From NCBI GenBank assembly GCA_036937835.1, contig CM072879.1:14005001-14069000 (forward strand): 64,000 nt of DNA, given 5' to 3'. A program made the translations under genes and the position numbers. The notes beneath the pieces are model-generated. The model was not told the origin of the DNA. It did not search any database and saw only the letters and a program-made list of their open reading frames with translations. Source of the DNA: Pampus argenteus (Eukaryota; Chordata; Actinopteri; Scombriformes; Stromateidae). Shown here in pieces: positions 40,331 to 51,184 of the stretch (the first letter of the stretch is position 1; each line of letters begins with the position of its first letter).

Positions 40331-41260
40331 AGGCGTCACGTTACGTTCAATGACAGCAGCTGCAGTTGGACAACAGAGTGCTCTGGCGGAGCAGGGGGAC
40401 TCGGTGCGGGCTGAGGAGGCTAATATATTATATTATTAATATATTACACAGTATTATAGGATATAATGTCCAAATGCAAGTAGTTTTTCAGCTTGAGTAC
40501 TTCTGGTGAGATGTAAAGTGCATGTTAGAGGGATATTAGGCCTACAATGATCTGGACTATACTACTAAAATAAAAGGACAGTATAATATAAATGTGATAA
40601 TAGATATAAGGACATTATTTTATTTCAGAATATATTTTGAATCTATTTATTATTTAACATTTTGGGTCTCCAGACTAAATCAACTGTAAGATTGGAAAAA
40701 TCATCTTATTCAATTACTAGTGTTACCATAGTGATTAAGCACAAGGCAGACTCTCAGCTTGCTGAGCCCACAGACCACATGTCACCAGCTGCAGCATGTG
40801 TCACCTTACACTCACAATGAGGCTTTGTGTGTTTTCTGTTGGTATCTTTGGTATCTTTTGGGTTTCTGCTAGAATATAAAATAAAGTTCTGTGAACAAAG
40901 TTTAACTAGCATGATTTTGAAGTGATTGATCCACCAGTCGGTCACTAGGTTTTAACAGCTTTACGCAGTCGGTTCCTGAAATGAAAATGCTCTTCATTTC
41001 CTCTGATTGAACCACTCCTACATGTAACCTATTTCCTTACATATTGACATAATTAGTATCTCCTGTTGCCAGGCTCCTTTCCACATAATGTAGATATACT
41101 CCATTGGGAAATGTTATAAAAGAAGTTTCTTTTTCAAGAGTTGGTTTTTCAAGAAGAAGGGGTTTGTGCATGTGTTCTTGTGTTCGTTGTATTAAGTATT
41201 CATAGAAGACATTATAATACATGTTAGTACAGCATGACTTTTCCATTCCAATTAAAGAGA
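40331..41260. other. intergenic region between rapunzel-like gene and krit1
   Basis: No gene recognised. A block at about 40715-40860 is a diverged direct repeat of the block at about 42306-42475 on the other side of the rapunzel coding exon. Near 40431-40456 is an AT-only stretch with two TAATATATTA palindromes. Confidence 0.6.
40715..40860. repeat. duplicated segment flanking rapunzel, left copy
   Basis: Shares with 42306-42475, in the same order and orientation, TAGTGTTACCATA, ATTAAGCACAA, GACTCTCAGCTT, CTGAGCCCAC, CACATGT, CTTACACTC and TTTTCTGT, with small insertions between them. Read as one arm of an old local duplication. Confidence 0.75.
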
Positions 41261-41540
41261 TTGTATCAAACGTCAGCATTTATTGGCATGTATCACAGCA
41301 GTTGAGATATATAGTGGTGTCTCTTTGAAACAAAAATAACATACAATGTTAATATAATTGCCAAATAAACAATAGGAATACCAGGTGCACAAACAAAGGA
41401 AAACATGGCTTCTGATATACATTATTTATATATTTTATAGCATGATTCGTCTGCGCGGATTAGTCCACAGCTGGGAGTATAAACTTTGGTACTGCTCCCC
41501 ACCACACCTAAGCGGGTGTATGCTCTCTGTTGGTCCATGT

Positions 41541-42227
41541 TCAGGCGGAGTTTTTGTCTTTGCACTGATTAAGCACCTCCTGCATCTTCGTCTGGATCTC
41601 CTGCACCCTCTTGCCCCACTTCTCCCGCACCTCATCTTCATCATCCTCTCTAACAGCTGTGTAGGCCATCAGGGCGATGAGACCCATGTGGAACAGGTGT
41701 GTGATGTATGTACAGTGGCCCTCCATGATCTCACGGTCGCCGCCGCAGTTATCCAGGTACACTTTCAGCAGGGGTTTCCCAAACAGCATGGTACCCATCA
41801 CACCGTAGTAGTACGTATCCAGGCTCATGTCACTCTTGTCTCTCTCATAAATTGTCCTGAAGGTCTGCATGTAGCGCTGGATGTTTTCCGGATCTTTCTT
41901 CATCTGCACCACCATGCTGTTGAAGGCATTGTACTGGTGCTTGATGTACTCCTCGTGGATGCCGTAAGTATTATTCACCTCATCAATGTGGATCTGTCTC
42001 AAGCATTCCTGGTTCTTTTGGGAGATGCTCTCCAGTTTGGTGTGGATCTCCTGGAAGTCCTTGTCCAGAGGGTGGCCGTCCTTGTCCGTCAGGCCCTTGC
42101 GAGCCATCCCGACCAGGGAGGAGACGATGCCAAAGATGGGGTCGATGGAGGAAGCGAAGGAGGATACCTTTTCCACATAGCCCAACACCTTGACTGCAGT
42201 TTTCTTAATTTGTCCTGCGTCAGCCAT
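41541..42227 (-). CDS. rapunzel-like protein
   Basis: Single coding exon of 228 residues starting MADAGQIKKTAVKVLGYVEK. I recognise it as a member of the fish rapunzel family, named for a zebrafish mutant with fin and skeletal overgrowth; molecular function is unknown. It has a mildly hydrophobic N-terminal segment (VSSFASSIDPIFGIVSSLVG, about 21-40), a mixed helical middle with several Tyr/His residues, a second hydrophobic helix (HMGLIALMAYTA, about 188-199), and a charged C-terminal helix ending CKDKNSA. No signal peptide or catalytic motif is evident. The ATG at 42225-42227 was chosen because family similarity begins there and the upstream in-frame codons belong to the leader. Typical genes occur in tandem clusters, whereas only one intact copy is seen here. 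Minus-strand AATAAA (plus 41279-41284) may end the transcript. Confidence 0.88.
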   Translation of the reverse strand: MADAGQIKKTAVKVLGYVEKVSSFASSIDPIFGIVSSLVGMARKGLTDKDGHPLDKDFQEIHTKLESISQKNQECLRQIHIDEVNNTYGIHEEYIKHQYNAFNSMVVQMKKDPENIQRYMQTFRTIYERDKSDMSLDTYYYGVMGTMLFGKPLLKVYLDNCGGDREIMEGHCTYITHLFHMGLIALMAYTAVREDDEDEVREKWGKRVQEIQTKMQEVLNQCKDKNSA

Positions 42228-43330
42228 CACTGCTGTTTTGTTTCTGACTCTGGAGGGCTGCAAAGACAGAACAAAAAGCAACATATGTTATATTAAACCA
42301 ACCAGATCTCTAGTGTTACCATAAATATTAAGCACAACGCTGACTCTCAGCTTACTGAGCCCACGGCACATGTGGCCAGCTACTGCATGTTGGCCATATT
42401 GCAAACGGTGTCCTCTTACACTCTGATGTTACTGGCAACAAGTCACAACAAGTGCTTGCGTTTTCTGTAGTGATACAGAGCTTCAGCATGTGAGCAGTGG
42501 AGGAAAACTAGTACTGGAAGTAACACATATTTTCATTTTTTTAATAATCTATAAATTATTTTCTTGATATTTTCTTGAAGTTGATGTGTTAAAATTGTTT
42601 GTTCTTGTTTTGTTTTTGTTTTTTTGTCTGACTAACAATTCAAAACCTAAAGATATTTAGTTTAATATGCAATAGCAAAGTTTCACATCATATAAGCTGG
42701 AACTAATAACCTTCTGGTCTTATAGCTTAGAAAATGACTCAGGACATTATTTAATATTTAAAATAGTTGCCTGTTATATATATATTTTTTTTTTCAGTCG
42801 ACCGAATAATCAACTTATCATTGCATCTCTAGATCAAGCTTGTTTTTTGTCTCTCCACAATGTCAGAGGTAAGCATTCAGACAAACATTAATCAAAGTAT
42901 TGACATCAATCATCCATATCAATGCGGCCCTTCCGGGTAAATACCAGTAGGTGTGTCTTCATAGTAACAGGAGAAATAAACACACGGTTACAAGTCGTGA
43001 CTTTCATGCATCTTCTTTAACACTTCAAGTAAAGATCATTTTACTTCAAGACGTCTTGCTACTGTGTTTTTAAAATTCACTTTGATTTCCTGACTTCCGA
43101 CACAAACACGAATCATCATGTATAGTTTGCATTGAATCTGCTGACTCAGCTATCACGCATCAAACATCCTTCACTGCACAGATTACAAAAGCACTGACGC
43201 AGCACCAGCTACTCACCTAAAGAGATAAAACTGGTGGTCTTATTATGTCTACGGCAGCCGTCTGTATTCACGTCCCACCATTCTCCTTCCTAGTTCAATA
43301 AAGACATCCTCTTCCTACCAAATAAGTGAC
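42228..43330 (-). promoter_or_regulatory. rapunzel-like leader intron, noncoding exon 1 and promoter
   Basis: An acceptor on minus (CTTTGCAG|CCCTCC; exon start 42257) lies 30 nt upstream of the ATG. A consensus donor (TTAG|GTGAGT on minus, plus 43211-43216) would end a noncoding first exon at 43217. The leader intron would thus be 959 bp. It contains the right copy of the duplicated segment. Confidence 0.45.
42306..42475. repeat. duplicated segment flanking rapunzel, right copy
   Basis: Counterpart of 40715-40860 in the same orientation. It lies inside the inferred leader intron, just upstream of the coding exon. Confidence 0.75.
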
Positions 43331-45180
43331 TCATGCATGCCTCGTTCTGATTGGATGAGGGGAGGTTTTTTTCCCAGTAGCACTGCAGCAGCAAACTCCA
43401 TCTACAGGCAGTGAATGGTTAATGACCAGGTTATCATTTTATTTTAATAGTTGTGTTTTTATTGTAGGTCCACACACCTGCCAAACTATTATGGGTGACC
43501 AGATACCACAAAGGTGGAAGACACTTTATAACCAGGAAACAGAGTTACTTCAGTGTTCTTGTGTCTTGTATCAATGCAGTGAAGATTTTATTAAATTACT
43601 TTGCAGTCAATTTATAAACAGAAAAGTTGGTAATGTTCCATAATTTTGCTGATACATGTAAAGGCTCAGCTCACCCAAATTAGAAAAATAGATAGATGTG
43701 TTTTTATGTTCTCACGGCATTTAATAAATGATTTGAAATGTTTAATTTACAGTGTCACGTAAAATGTTTAAAATAGATTTTAGAGATCTTCAACAAAAAC
43801 ATTTCTTTCCAGAGACAATGTCACAGAATATGCTGTCAAGTATTTCTGCAAAAGAAGAAGTCACTCATATGACCCAAGAAAAAAAAAAAAAAACCCTCAG
43901 AGAGAATATGAGAACTTTTTGTTTTGTGTTTGTAATTTGATCGGACTGACCCTTTAAAATGCCATTAAGGCGGTGTTGAGCTTAAAACGTTCAGTTGGTT
44001 TTAAGACACGTGACGTTCCAAGAAAGATGTACAAAGATCATGGGAAAAAATAGGTGTCTGGCCACATGATGGAGTCTGCAATGTTTGCTGTGGAAAAAAA
44101 AGGCCTATAGTAGTTACAATCCTGACAGAATTAAGCAAAAAGTAATTATAAGAATGACTGTGGTTGCTTTCTGCTACAGACTCTGCCTCCTCTGCAGCTG
44201 CCTGCATATGTGAGCTTCACCTGCAGCTCTTGTCATGGATGTGACAGTGCCGAGTGCAGAGATATGATGGTCGTTCATAGCCTCCTCTTCTTTATTTGAG
44301 CTCATTCTCATGTTTGCACTTTGCCTCTTGAGAATGATTTTCTATCCCCAATGTTACATGTTAAAATACTATTTCACATGACTCAGGATGGATCAAAGAT
44401 TAAACAATAATCAAGCAAAATATAAAAAATGTTTCACTGTCGCAAATTCATTCATTTACAGTACCGTTGATGCAGTTACTAACACGTGTTTAGCACATTT
44501 TCCCATCGATGTAACTTTTATGTAGATTTATAGTTTTGTAGAAACCAACACCTGGATTCACATTTCCCAATTAGTTAATGAGAACCGCAGGAATTTCTAT
44601 TCTGTATTAACAGCTAACCAAATATTATTCAACAGGATAAGGTTGTTGTGTAATGTTTGACTTTCCATGTACAACACACACACACATACAAACACATTTT
44701 TTTCTGACACCTGAGAGGACTTCACGTTCCCTCAGCCTGCCTGCTTCAGGAGGACGAGCTGTACTGAGATAAATTATCATGTGGTGTAATGCTTGTCCAA
44801 AAACAATGTCACTAGTAGAAAACCTGAGATGTGATGCTCTCTTGTATTTTTTCCACATATGCAGAAATATGCTTGAAGTCTATATTATATTTTTATACCA
44901 CTACCACCAAAGTTATCTCTATTGGGGGTTTTTTTTGTACTGATATTTAATAGGTAGCAGTACCATATGAATACTGTGCTATTTTTGTTTTTTTATCACT
45001 GATAAGAAACACTGTGGGAAACATTCAGCTGCAGTTGATGTACATTGAAAAACTCACACACACATCTTCCACACACACACACACACACACGCCCCACTGC
45101 TCTATGGCATTTCCCACAATAACATCCCTGGTCGAAACACTGACTCTGTCATTTTGTCTCTGACCCTCCTCTCCACTGTT
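43331..45180. other. intergenic region, nothing recognised
   Basis: About 1.85 kb with unremarkable base composition, a 16-base A-run near 43879, and a (CA)n tract at 45070-45090. No exon, RNA gene or transposon could be supported. Confidence 0.6.
45070..45090. repeat. (CA)n microsatellite
   Basis: About ten uninterrupted CA units between the rapunzel-like and PI-PLC genes. Confidence 0.85.
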
Positions 45181-45765
45181 GTCCCTCTTTCTGTCCGTTG
45201 TCCCCAGGCACCGGGTCTAGACGGAGGACAAACACCTGTTGGTTTCAGGTATGAACTGGAGCGCGAGTGAGAGCAGCAAATAACACATCAGCAGGTTTGA
45301 CACTGCAGCACTACATGGTTTGGTTTAGTTATTGGGATTGTAAAGGTTAAGCCTGCCATTGAAATGGCCCTGAGAGGTGAGCTGAGGTCGACCTCGGATC
45401 GAATTGTTTCTACTGCTTGTTTGTGCTTTATTAGCTGACATGAATTTACGAGGGGAGAGTGTGTTTTTTTTATGTTGTTTGTTTATTTGTTTGTTTGTTT
45501 TTAAGTTATGTGCAGTTGCATGTTAGCTTGCTGGTGAATTGAAGTTGAGCTTAAAATATAGCCAGCAAAAGACTGAACGACATTTGAACGACATAAAGTT
45601 TCTTTGCAGTCTTTGAGTAATAATCTCCAAATGTCCAAATGCTCTGGCTAGTTAAATGACCATCATACTGGCTTATTTGTTATCCACTTTGATTACATTA
45701 AAGTCATTGTTGACCTCAGTTGTTCTAAATTATAGATTCTGTGATCAGAACTGGAAAGCCAAAAC
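45181..45765 (+). promoter_or_regulatory. leader of the PI-PLC gene
   Basis: Contains a possible noncoding exon ending TTTCAG|GTATGA (45248) and acceptor-like sites just before the ATG (for example TTATAG near 45735). No clear core promoter motif was recognised. Confidence 0.35.
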
Positions 45766-47493
45766 ATGATGCTACGACCGGTGAAAATGCAAAGTATGGC
45801 GATTAAGCTAATGGTGTTTGTAGGGTGAGTATATTTAAAACACAATTGATAACACATCATATTAATGAGTTTAGGTTTTCTATCACTATTGGTTGTATTT
45901 TCTTGTACTGTGCAAGTGATCATTTAGAATGAATAATTTATGAGCTAGATTGATAGATAATCTATGTCTCTCTTGTGTTTTAGAGTTGCTGGTTTGAGTT
46001 ACGGTGCCACTCAGAGACCCGACTATGATGATACACCCAACCCGGAGTTCCTCAACCCGTCCTGGATGGCCAGCATCCCTGATGATCAGCCGCTGTCTGA
46101 GGTCACCATGCCTGGGACCCACAACACCATGGCCCTGTACGGCGGCATCTATGCTGAATGTCAGAGCTGGAGCCTGGGGTCCCAGCTCCGTGCCGGTGTC
46201 CGCTTCCTGGACATCCGTGTCCGTCACGTCAAGGGGAACCTTACCCTCCACCATGGGGTGTCCTACCAGCGGGCTCACTTCGGCCAAGTGCTAGAGGGTG
46301 TGGTTGACTTCCTGCACGAGTATCCAAATGAGACTGTGCTGATGCGTCTGAGGGAGGAGTTCAGTGAGACAGGTGACATCTATGGTGCTGTAGTAGACTA
46401 CATCCAACGCTATGCTACATGGGACGTGCTGTGGCACAGTCGACTGGTGCCCACCATGGGTGAGGCTCGAGGGAAACTTATCATCCTGCAGGAGTTTTCC
46501 GGGCCAGACTTGGGGATGCGCTATGGTTCCTTAGACATAGCTGACGACTGGAAGGTTTGTTATGACTCTTCACTTTAATTTTGATATTTTAAAAAACAAA
46601 ATGTGTCCATCCACTCTGAAATACATCATCATTCATCTTAATAACCCTATCAAAACACAAAAAACACAGATATGACACTACTACACTCACATTATTACAA
46701 CAAAGTTACTAAAGTCAGGGCGATCTATTGCATCCATGCAAAATTCTTATAAATCCATTGATATAGTTATGATATTGCAAGATATGAGTCAATTTCTCCA
46801 AAGCTGGTATACTTAACACCTTCTTAAAATTAAGGGCAGCCTTTCTTGACCTGAGAACAAGAAACATTCATAAAACAGGAATACAATCAGCAGACAGAAA
46901 CAACACAATAAATAAGGAGTTAATAAAAAAAAAAAGTTACTTGAATAATAAAAATAAATAATAATAAAAAACCATCTGATAATGAAGCATTAAATGTATG
47001 TAAGACTCAAGTTCCAGAGCAGTTTGCAGTTCAGTCCATTTAAAAGGTCCATAGTACCAAGACAGACATCCTTTGAGTCATTGTTTTTGGGTGAATAACC
47101 TTCTGCTGCTCCCTGTAGGTACCCACGCTTCTGCACGTGGAGCAGAAATGGCAGAGTGTGTATGATCACCTGGAGGCTGCGCCTACAGGAGACATGGGCC
47201 AAATCTTCCTCACCTACAGCAGTGGAGCCGGTGTGTTTGCGTATCCCAGAGCCATTGCTCAGCGCGTTAACACACAACTGTACAACTACCTGAAGGCCAA
47301 GACAGACCTGAATCAGCGCCTTGGAATCATATGCATGGACTTCCCTTCTGCTCCTATGATTCAAATGATCATTAACTTCCAGCTAAAAGATGAGATAAAG
47401 AGAGGACGGGACATTAACAGAGTTAATAGGAAGGCGGGTTCGAAATACACGATTTCACCACTGAGAAAGAAGATGATCAAATATCTTGCCTGA
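45766..47493 (+). CDS. secreted PI-PLC X-domain protein (1-phosphatidylinositol phosphodiesterase-like)
   Basis: Three coding exons (45766-45824, 45984-46554, 47119-47493) give 334 residues. A signal peptide is visible (basic MMLRPVKMQ, then AIKLMVFVGVAGLSYG; cleavage probably near 27/28), implying export. The catalytic domain resembles compact bacterial-type PI-PLC: MPGTHNT with the general-base His at about 66, FLDIRV with Asp96/Arg98, and LHHGV with the second His at about 110. These correspond to His32, Arg69 and His82 of the Bacillus enzyme. The residue after the first His is Asn, as in eukaryotic PLCs, rather than the bacterial Asp. Expected activity is cleavage of phosphatidylinositol, or of GPI-type lipids outside the cell; the physiological substrate is unknown. 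The donor after 46554 (AAG|GTTTGT) is weak but phase-consistent. A noncoding first exon may end at 45248 (CAG|GTATGA). Confidence 0.85.
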
Positions 47494-47620
47494 GCCAAAA
47501 TCAAGCACATGTACTTGATATGACGCAACAGTAGATTGGTCAATAACGGTAACAATCAATGAGACATCACTATGGACACCAAATAAAGCAGCTGTTGTTC
47601 AGTGTGTTCAGTAGGTAAAC
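47494..47620 (+). terminator. PI-PLC gene 3' UTR and polyadenylation signal
   Basis: AATAAA occurs about 90 nt after the stop (near 47581), with further AATAAA near 47690 and 47761. Termination probably lies within the first 300 nt. Confidence 0.5.
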
Positions 47621-48932
47621 AAACGTGATTTAAATTGTATCTTGGATGAAAAATTCTCATTGTGTCATTTACTAAAGATACTGGGAACAAAATAAAACAC
47701 AGTAATGGCAACATGTGGAGTTTTTGTTCTGTTTTCATCAATCAGGTAATTTGGCAAAACAATAAAGCCAAATAAATACCATTACCATTACCATTCCACG
47801 TGGGAAAAAAAAAAAAAAAACATGTGTCATGGAGCTCCAAACACTTGTTTTTTGTTTTGTTGGTTGCCAGGATGGATGTAAGCAGTCACATCTCATGGTC
47901 TCAGGGTGGCAGTGCTGCTGCAGGGCCGTCTGCTATCAGCTGTGAAAACCTCTGTGTCACAATCACAATAACAACTATCACACTGCTTTTTTTTTTTTAC
48001 TCAAGATTAACATTCTGAGTTTATTTTTTTTGTTTTGTTTTTCTACTTTTCATGGTTTCCCGTTGCTTTTTAAAAACAAATTTAACTCAAGCCCCCTAAG
48101 TGCAAAATTAAATTGCTAAAAGACTGAAATCACCACTGAATCACAGTCTTACGCCATCATCTTTAAAAACAAGCAGCAAATGGGCCATCTGGGCTGCCAT
48201 ACCTGTTTAAAACTCACTTTTATTCACTAAACTTTTTGAATCTTAATGTCACTTTCACTCATCAGCTTTAAACAGCATCATACTACATCACAAGATATTA
48301 TCATTAAAACATTCAAACATCTGCATTCAAAAAGAAAGACAAATGTACACTCATTTTTTTTTTCAAATTGCTTCTGACTGTAAATATTTATGGCCATGGT
48401 CTGTGTACTGAAAGTGCACACACATTTTCTATCATGTGCTGCATTACGTTAATTGATCCATCACGCTGCACCATGCAGTCTTATTTAGGATGTGCTGATT
48501 ACATCCAATAAATGTCTAATGTCAAACTTCTAGATTTCAGAAAGGCGGAAGGATGCCATATGACCGGTTTGTGGCTCAAAACAAACTTGACAAACAGATT
48601 ATTTTCATCAGAACATCAGAAACAGATTGTATCATTATTTCCTCTTAGTTAAACGCAGAGAGCATTGCAACACAGTTGTCGAAATGCATCGGACTGAAAT
48701 AATATGTCACAACATCCTGCCCCAAACAGCAGAGGATGTTAACAAAGCTGACACTTGCCGACTCATGCCTGGTTCTACACTCATTTACTGAGTCCTGGAA
48801 GACGAAAGACAAATAAGGCAGTAAAGTGTCTCCTACTCAGAGCTGGACAGGTATGGTATAAGACTCCTGCTGCAGCTCCTCTTCCTTCTGATGCTTTATT
48901 ATGACACGACTACTTCTTTCTCTGCTGTAGAT
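47621..48932. other. intergenic region and leader of the TMEM272-like gene
   Basis: AT-rich; a 16-base A-run near 47805 and T-rich tracts near 47990 and 48030. The stretch CTGGACAG|GTATGG near 48850 could be the donor of a noncoding first exon, matched by the acceptor CTGCTGTAG at 48930. No other gene seen. Confidence 0.45.
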
Positions 48933-49971
48933 ATGAACCCATCTCCACAAATGGAATTCAGGCCTCAAGGCGCCGTGATGTTTTCAACAATTGGTTAGAC
49001 ATCCATGCCTTTTTTTCTTCTGTCTTATTTGACCCCCTTTACTGTAATACTAATCCTTAACCTTCTGCCTCTTCCTTTCTTGTAGTCGTTGTGAATATTA
49101 TTTGGTGGATGGTTATGATTGCAGCCATTGGTTTGGGTAGGTTAATATGTTATGTTATGTAATATTTTAGATTGTTCATTATCTTCTTTCATGATTGTGC
49201 ATCACGTTGTTGTTCTGCATTGTAGGGCTCACACATCTGAACCGCTGTACTGTGCAGCCCAATGTCCCCATCTACCTGTTAGTGTTGGGAGTGGCTAGCA
49301 TCCTCTCTCTATCTCTGACCTACACTCACAGCATCTGTGAGAGCGGCGCCGTCTACATCCTGAGTTCTTCCTGCATGACCCTCCTGCACATCTTCAGTTT
49401 CGCTTGGTTCATTGCAGGTAGGGAAAGAAACATGATATATCCATCGAGACTGTGCATTAAGTAGACGCTGCTACCTGCAGCTTAATCTACAACTTATTTT
49501 GCAAAAGATAATTTTATATATGAAAGCTAAACTGCCCCAAAGTATATATAGTAGTTACAATTAGCTCTACCTTTATGTGGGATCCCATCATTTATAATAA
49601 AAACCTCATAGATAATAAATAAAACATGTTTTCGGGGTCTTTCAATTGATTTCATTATGAGATTTCAGCTCTAATCTACTGTTTATACTATGTCTTGTCT
49701 GTCCCCTGTAGGTACTTACTGGGTTTATAGTGTATATCCTCCCAACTACACACCTGGACCAGCTCCATACTGCCAGAAGACAACCTTTCAGTTTGCATTT
49801 GTTGTCACCACGCTGGTTTGGGTCACTTTGTCTCTAATGTTCGTCTGCGGTAGTTGCTTCATTTTATTGTCCTGCTGCTGCACTGTAAATGCGAGACACA
49901 GGTTGTCACCCAACCGCTCGACTTTCTACGGTGGGACAAGTGATTTTGCAGACACTGCCGGTGATGTGTGA
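48933..49971 (+). CDS. four-helix membrane protein, TMEM272-like
   Basis: Four exons (48933-48993, 49086-49136, 49226-49417, 49712-49971) encode 187 residues with intact frame. Four hydrophobic helices are visible: VVNIIWWMVMIAAIGLG (about 21-38), PIYLLVLGVASILSLSL (about 51-68), YILSSSCMTLLHIFSFAWFIAG (about 80-101) and FAFVVTTLVWVTLSLMFVCG (about 127-146), followed by a Cys-rich juxtamembrane stretch (CFILLSCCC) likely to be palmitoylated. Short loops carry single cysteines (NRCTVQP and PYCQK). The topology and PNYTPGPAPYC loop fit the poorly studied TMEM272-type family found in multi-copy sets in fish. Function is unknown. The C-terminus (about 40 residues) is cytosolic if the N-terminus is. 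Confidence 0.75.
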
Positions 49972-50533
49972 TTTTAATCCTGGTTTCATGTCTTCAAATG
50001 TCGAAGGAGTTCACCTTTACAAAGGTTTTTGACAGGAATGAAATTCAATGTTTTGACAGTGATGATGATACTGATTCTGCTCTTGCTGCTGAGGATTCTT
50101 TTTTATTATTTGTTGTGGTTTTTATAGCTGTAAAGTAGATATAAAAGCTTTAGGCAGCTACAGAAAAATGATCTAAACAGCAGTTATCTTTCTATAATCT
50201 TCCTGTAAAACAACTGAAGAATAACTGCTTAGTTTATTTAAGACTATCCTGTTTTCTGTTACAGTTCTTGAGGAGATGTCTTGTTACCATTCGTTACTCA
50301 CCGTAGGCCAGTGTAGCCATTGAAACATCACATCACTTTTACACAACAACACTGCCACACCATACACTTCCTGCATGTTGACACCAGAATCAGACAGTTA
50401 ACATCGGAGCCAAAAAAAAAAAAAAAAGATGTTAAAGATGATTTAGAGGCAACTAATATTGATTCAGAATTGAGATGAAAAATAAATTGCAAATTGTTAC
50501 TACATGGGTTAGGTTGTTATCTATGTAAATGTA

Positions 50534-50550
50534 TGTGTGTGTGTGTGTGT
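50534..50550. repeat. (GT)n microsatellite
   Basis: About eight GT units in the 3' flank of the TMEM272-like gene. Confidence 0.85.
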
Positions 50551-50898
50551 TTTATTACACATTATTATTGGAATTACTTTGATTGCACCAGTTAAGATCC
50601 TAACAATGAATTATGCAGTGTCCCTTGGAAGAAAGATTTATATTAATTATTTTTATTTTTATTTAATTTTCTTTCTTTCTACACTTTGTTCCCGAAGAAT
50701 ATAGCTCATATTGAATCATGTACGCATTTAACATAGAACAGGCCCTTTTGTTAACGGTTTAATTTTGATATGATTAATAATACATTTCCTGTTATGTACA
50801 GTATAGCCCATTGTATGCTGTTTGGTTCCTGAGTATTATTATTATAATAAACAATAGAAGAAATAAATGCACTTATTTTTATTGGACAAACAAAATGT

Positions 50899-50923
50899 AA
50901 AATAAATAAATAAATAAATAAAT
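50899..50923. repeat. (AAAT)n microsatellite
   Basis: About six tandem AAAT/AATA units; each junction creates AATAAA, so polyadenylation signals cannot be told from the repeat here. Confidence 0.8.
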
Positions 50924-50940
50924 CTGTAGTAGTTTGGGAT

Positions 50941-51184
50941 TTTTACGGGATGTTTTAATTCAGGCTTTTTTCTGGACTACTATGTCGGTTGGTGACGTCA
51001 CACGCAGCCGTTTGTCTTTCCCGTCGGACCCATCCGTAACTGGAGCATGTCGGTATCTTTTACGTGACTTTACATGTTGAAGTCAGCGGTGTTTGGGAAA
51101 TAAACTGGTGGTTTCAGGGTCCATTTGTGGCTCTTTAGTGAATTTGTGTGACTTGTGTCGTCGGGGGCATCCAGCTGGGTGAAT
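50941..51184 (+). promoter_or_regulatory. mrpl9 promoter with a perfect CRE
   Basis: A perfect CREB/ATF palindrome TGACGTCA (50993-51000) lies 185 bp upstream of the mrpl9 ATG within a CpG-bearing patch (CACGCAGCCG, CCCGTCGGACC). Together with the start of GC-richer sequence this points to a housekeeping promoter. The start site is inferred to lie at about 51020-51100. Confidence 0.55.

Larger units (their letters stand above)
49972..50940 (+). other. 3' UTR of TMEM272-like gene and intergenic sequence
   Basis: Contains a 16-base A-run near 50411, a (GT)n tract at 50534-50550, and several AATAAA motifs, including near 50847 and in the (AAAT)n tract at 50899-50923. No gene recognised. Confidence 0.5.

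Noticed and set aside
41385..42296. Plus-strand open frame of about 300 codons over the rapunzel-like gene
   Set aside because: It is exactly antisense to the rapunzel coding exon. Its translation is His/Leu/Val-rich low complexity with no domain, as expected for a codon-usage shadow.
45964..46000. Start of the PI-PLC protein within the second exon (no upstream exon)
   Set aside because: An upstream exon (45766-45824) joins in phase and supplies a convincing signal peptide, so the longer start is preferred.
47805..47820. Long A-run as a sign of a processed pseudogene tail
   Set aside because: No gene-like sequence precedes it beyond the PI-PLC 3' flank, and no target-site duplication is visible. 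Treated as a simple homopolymer.
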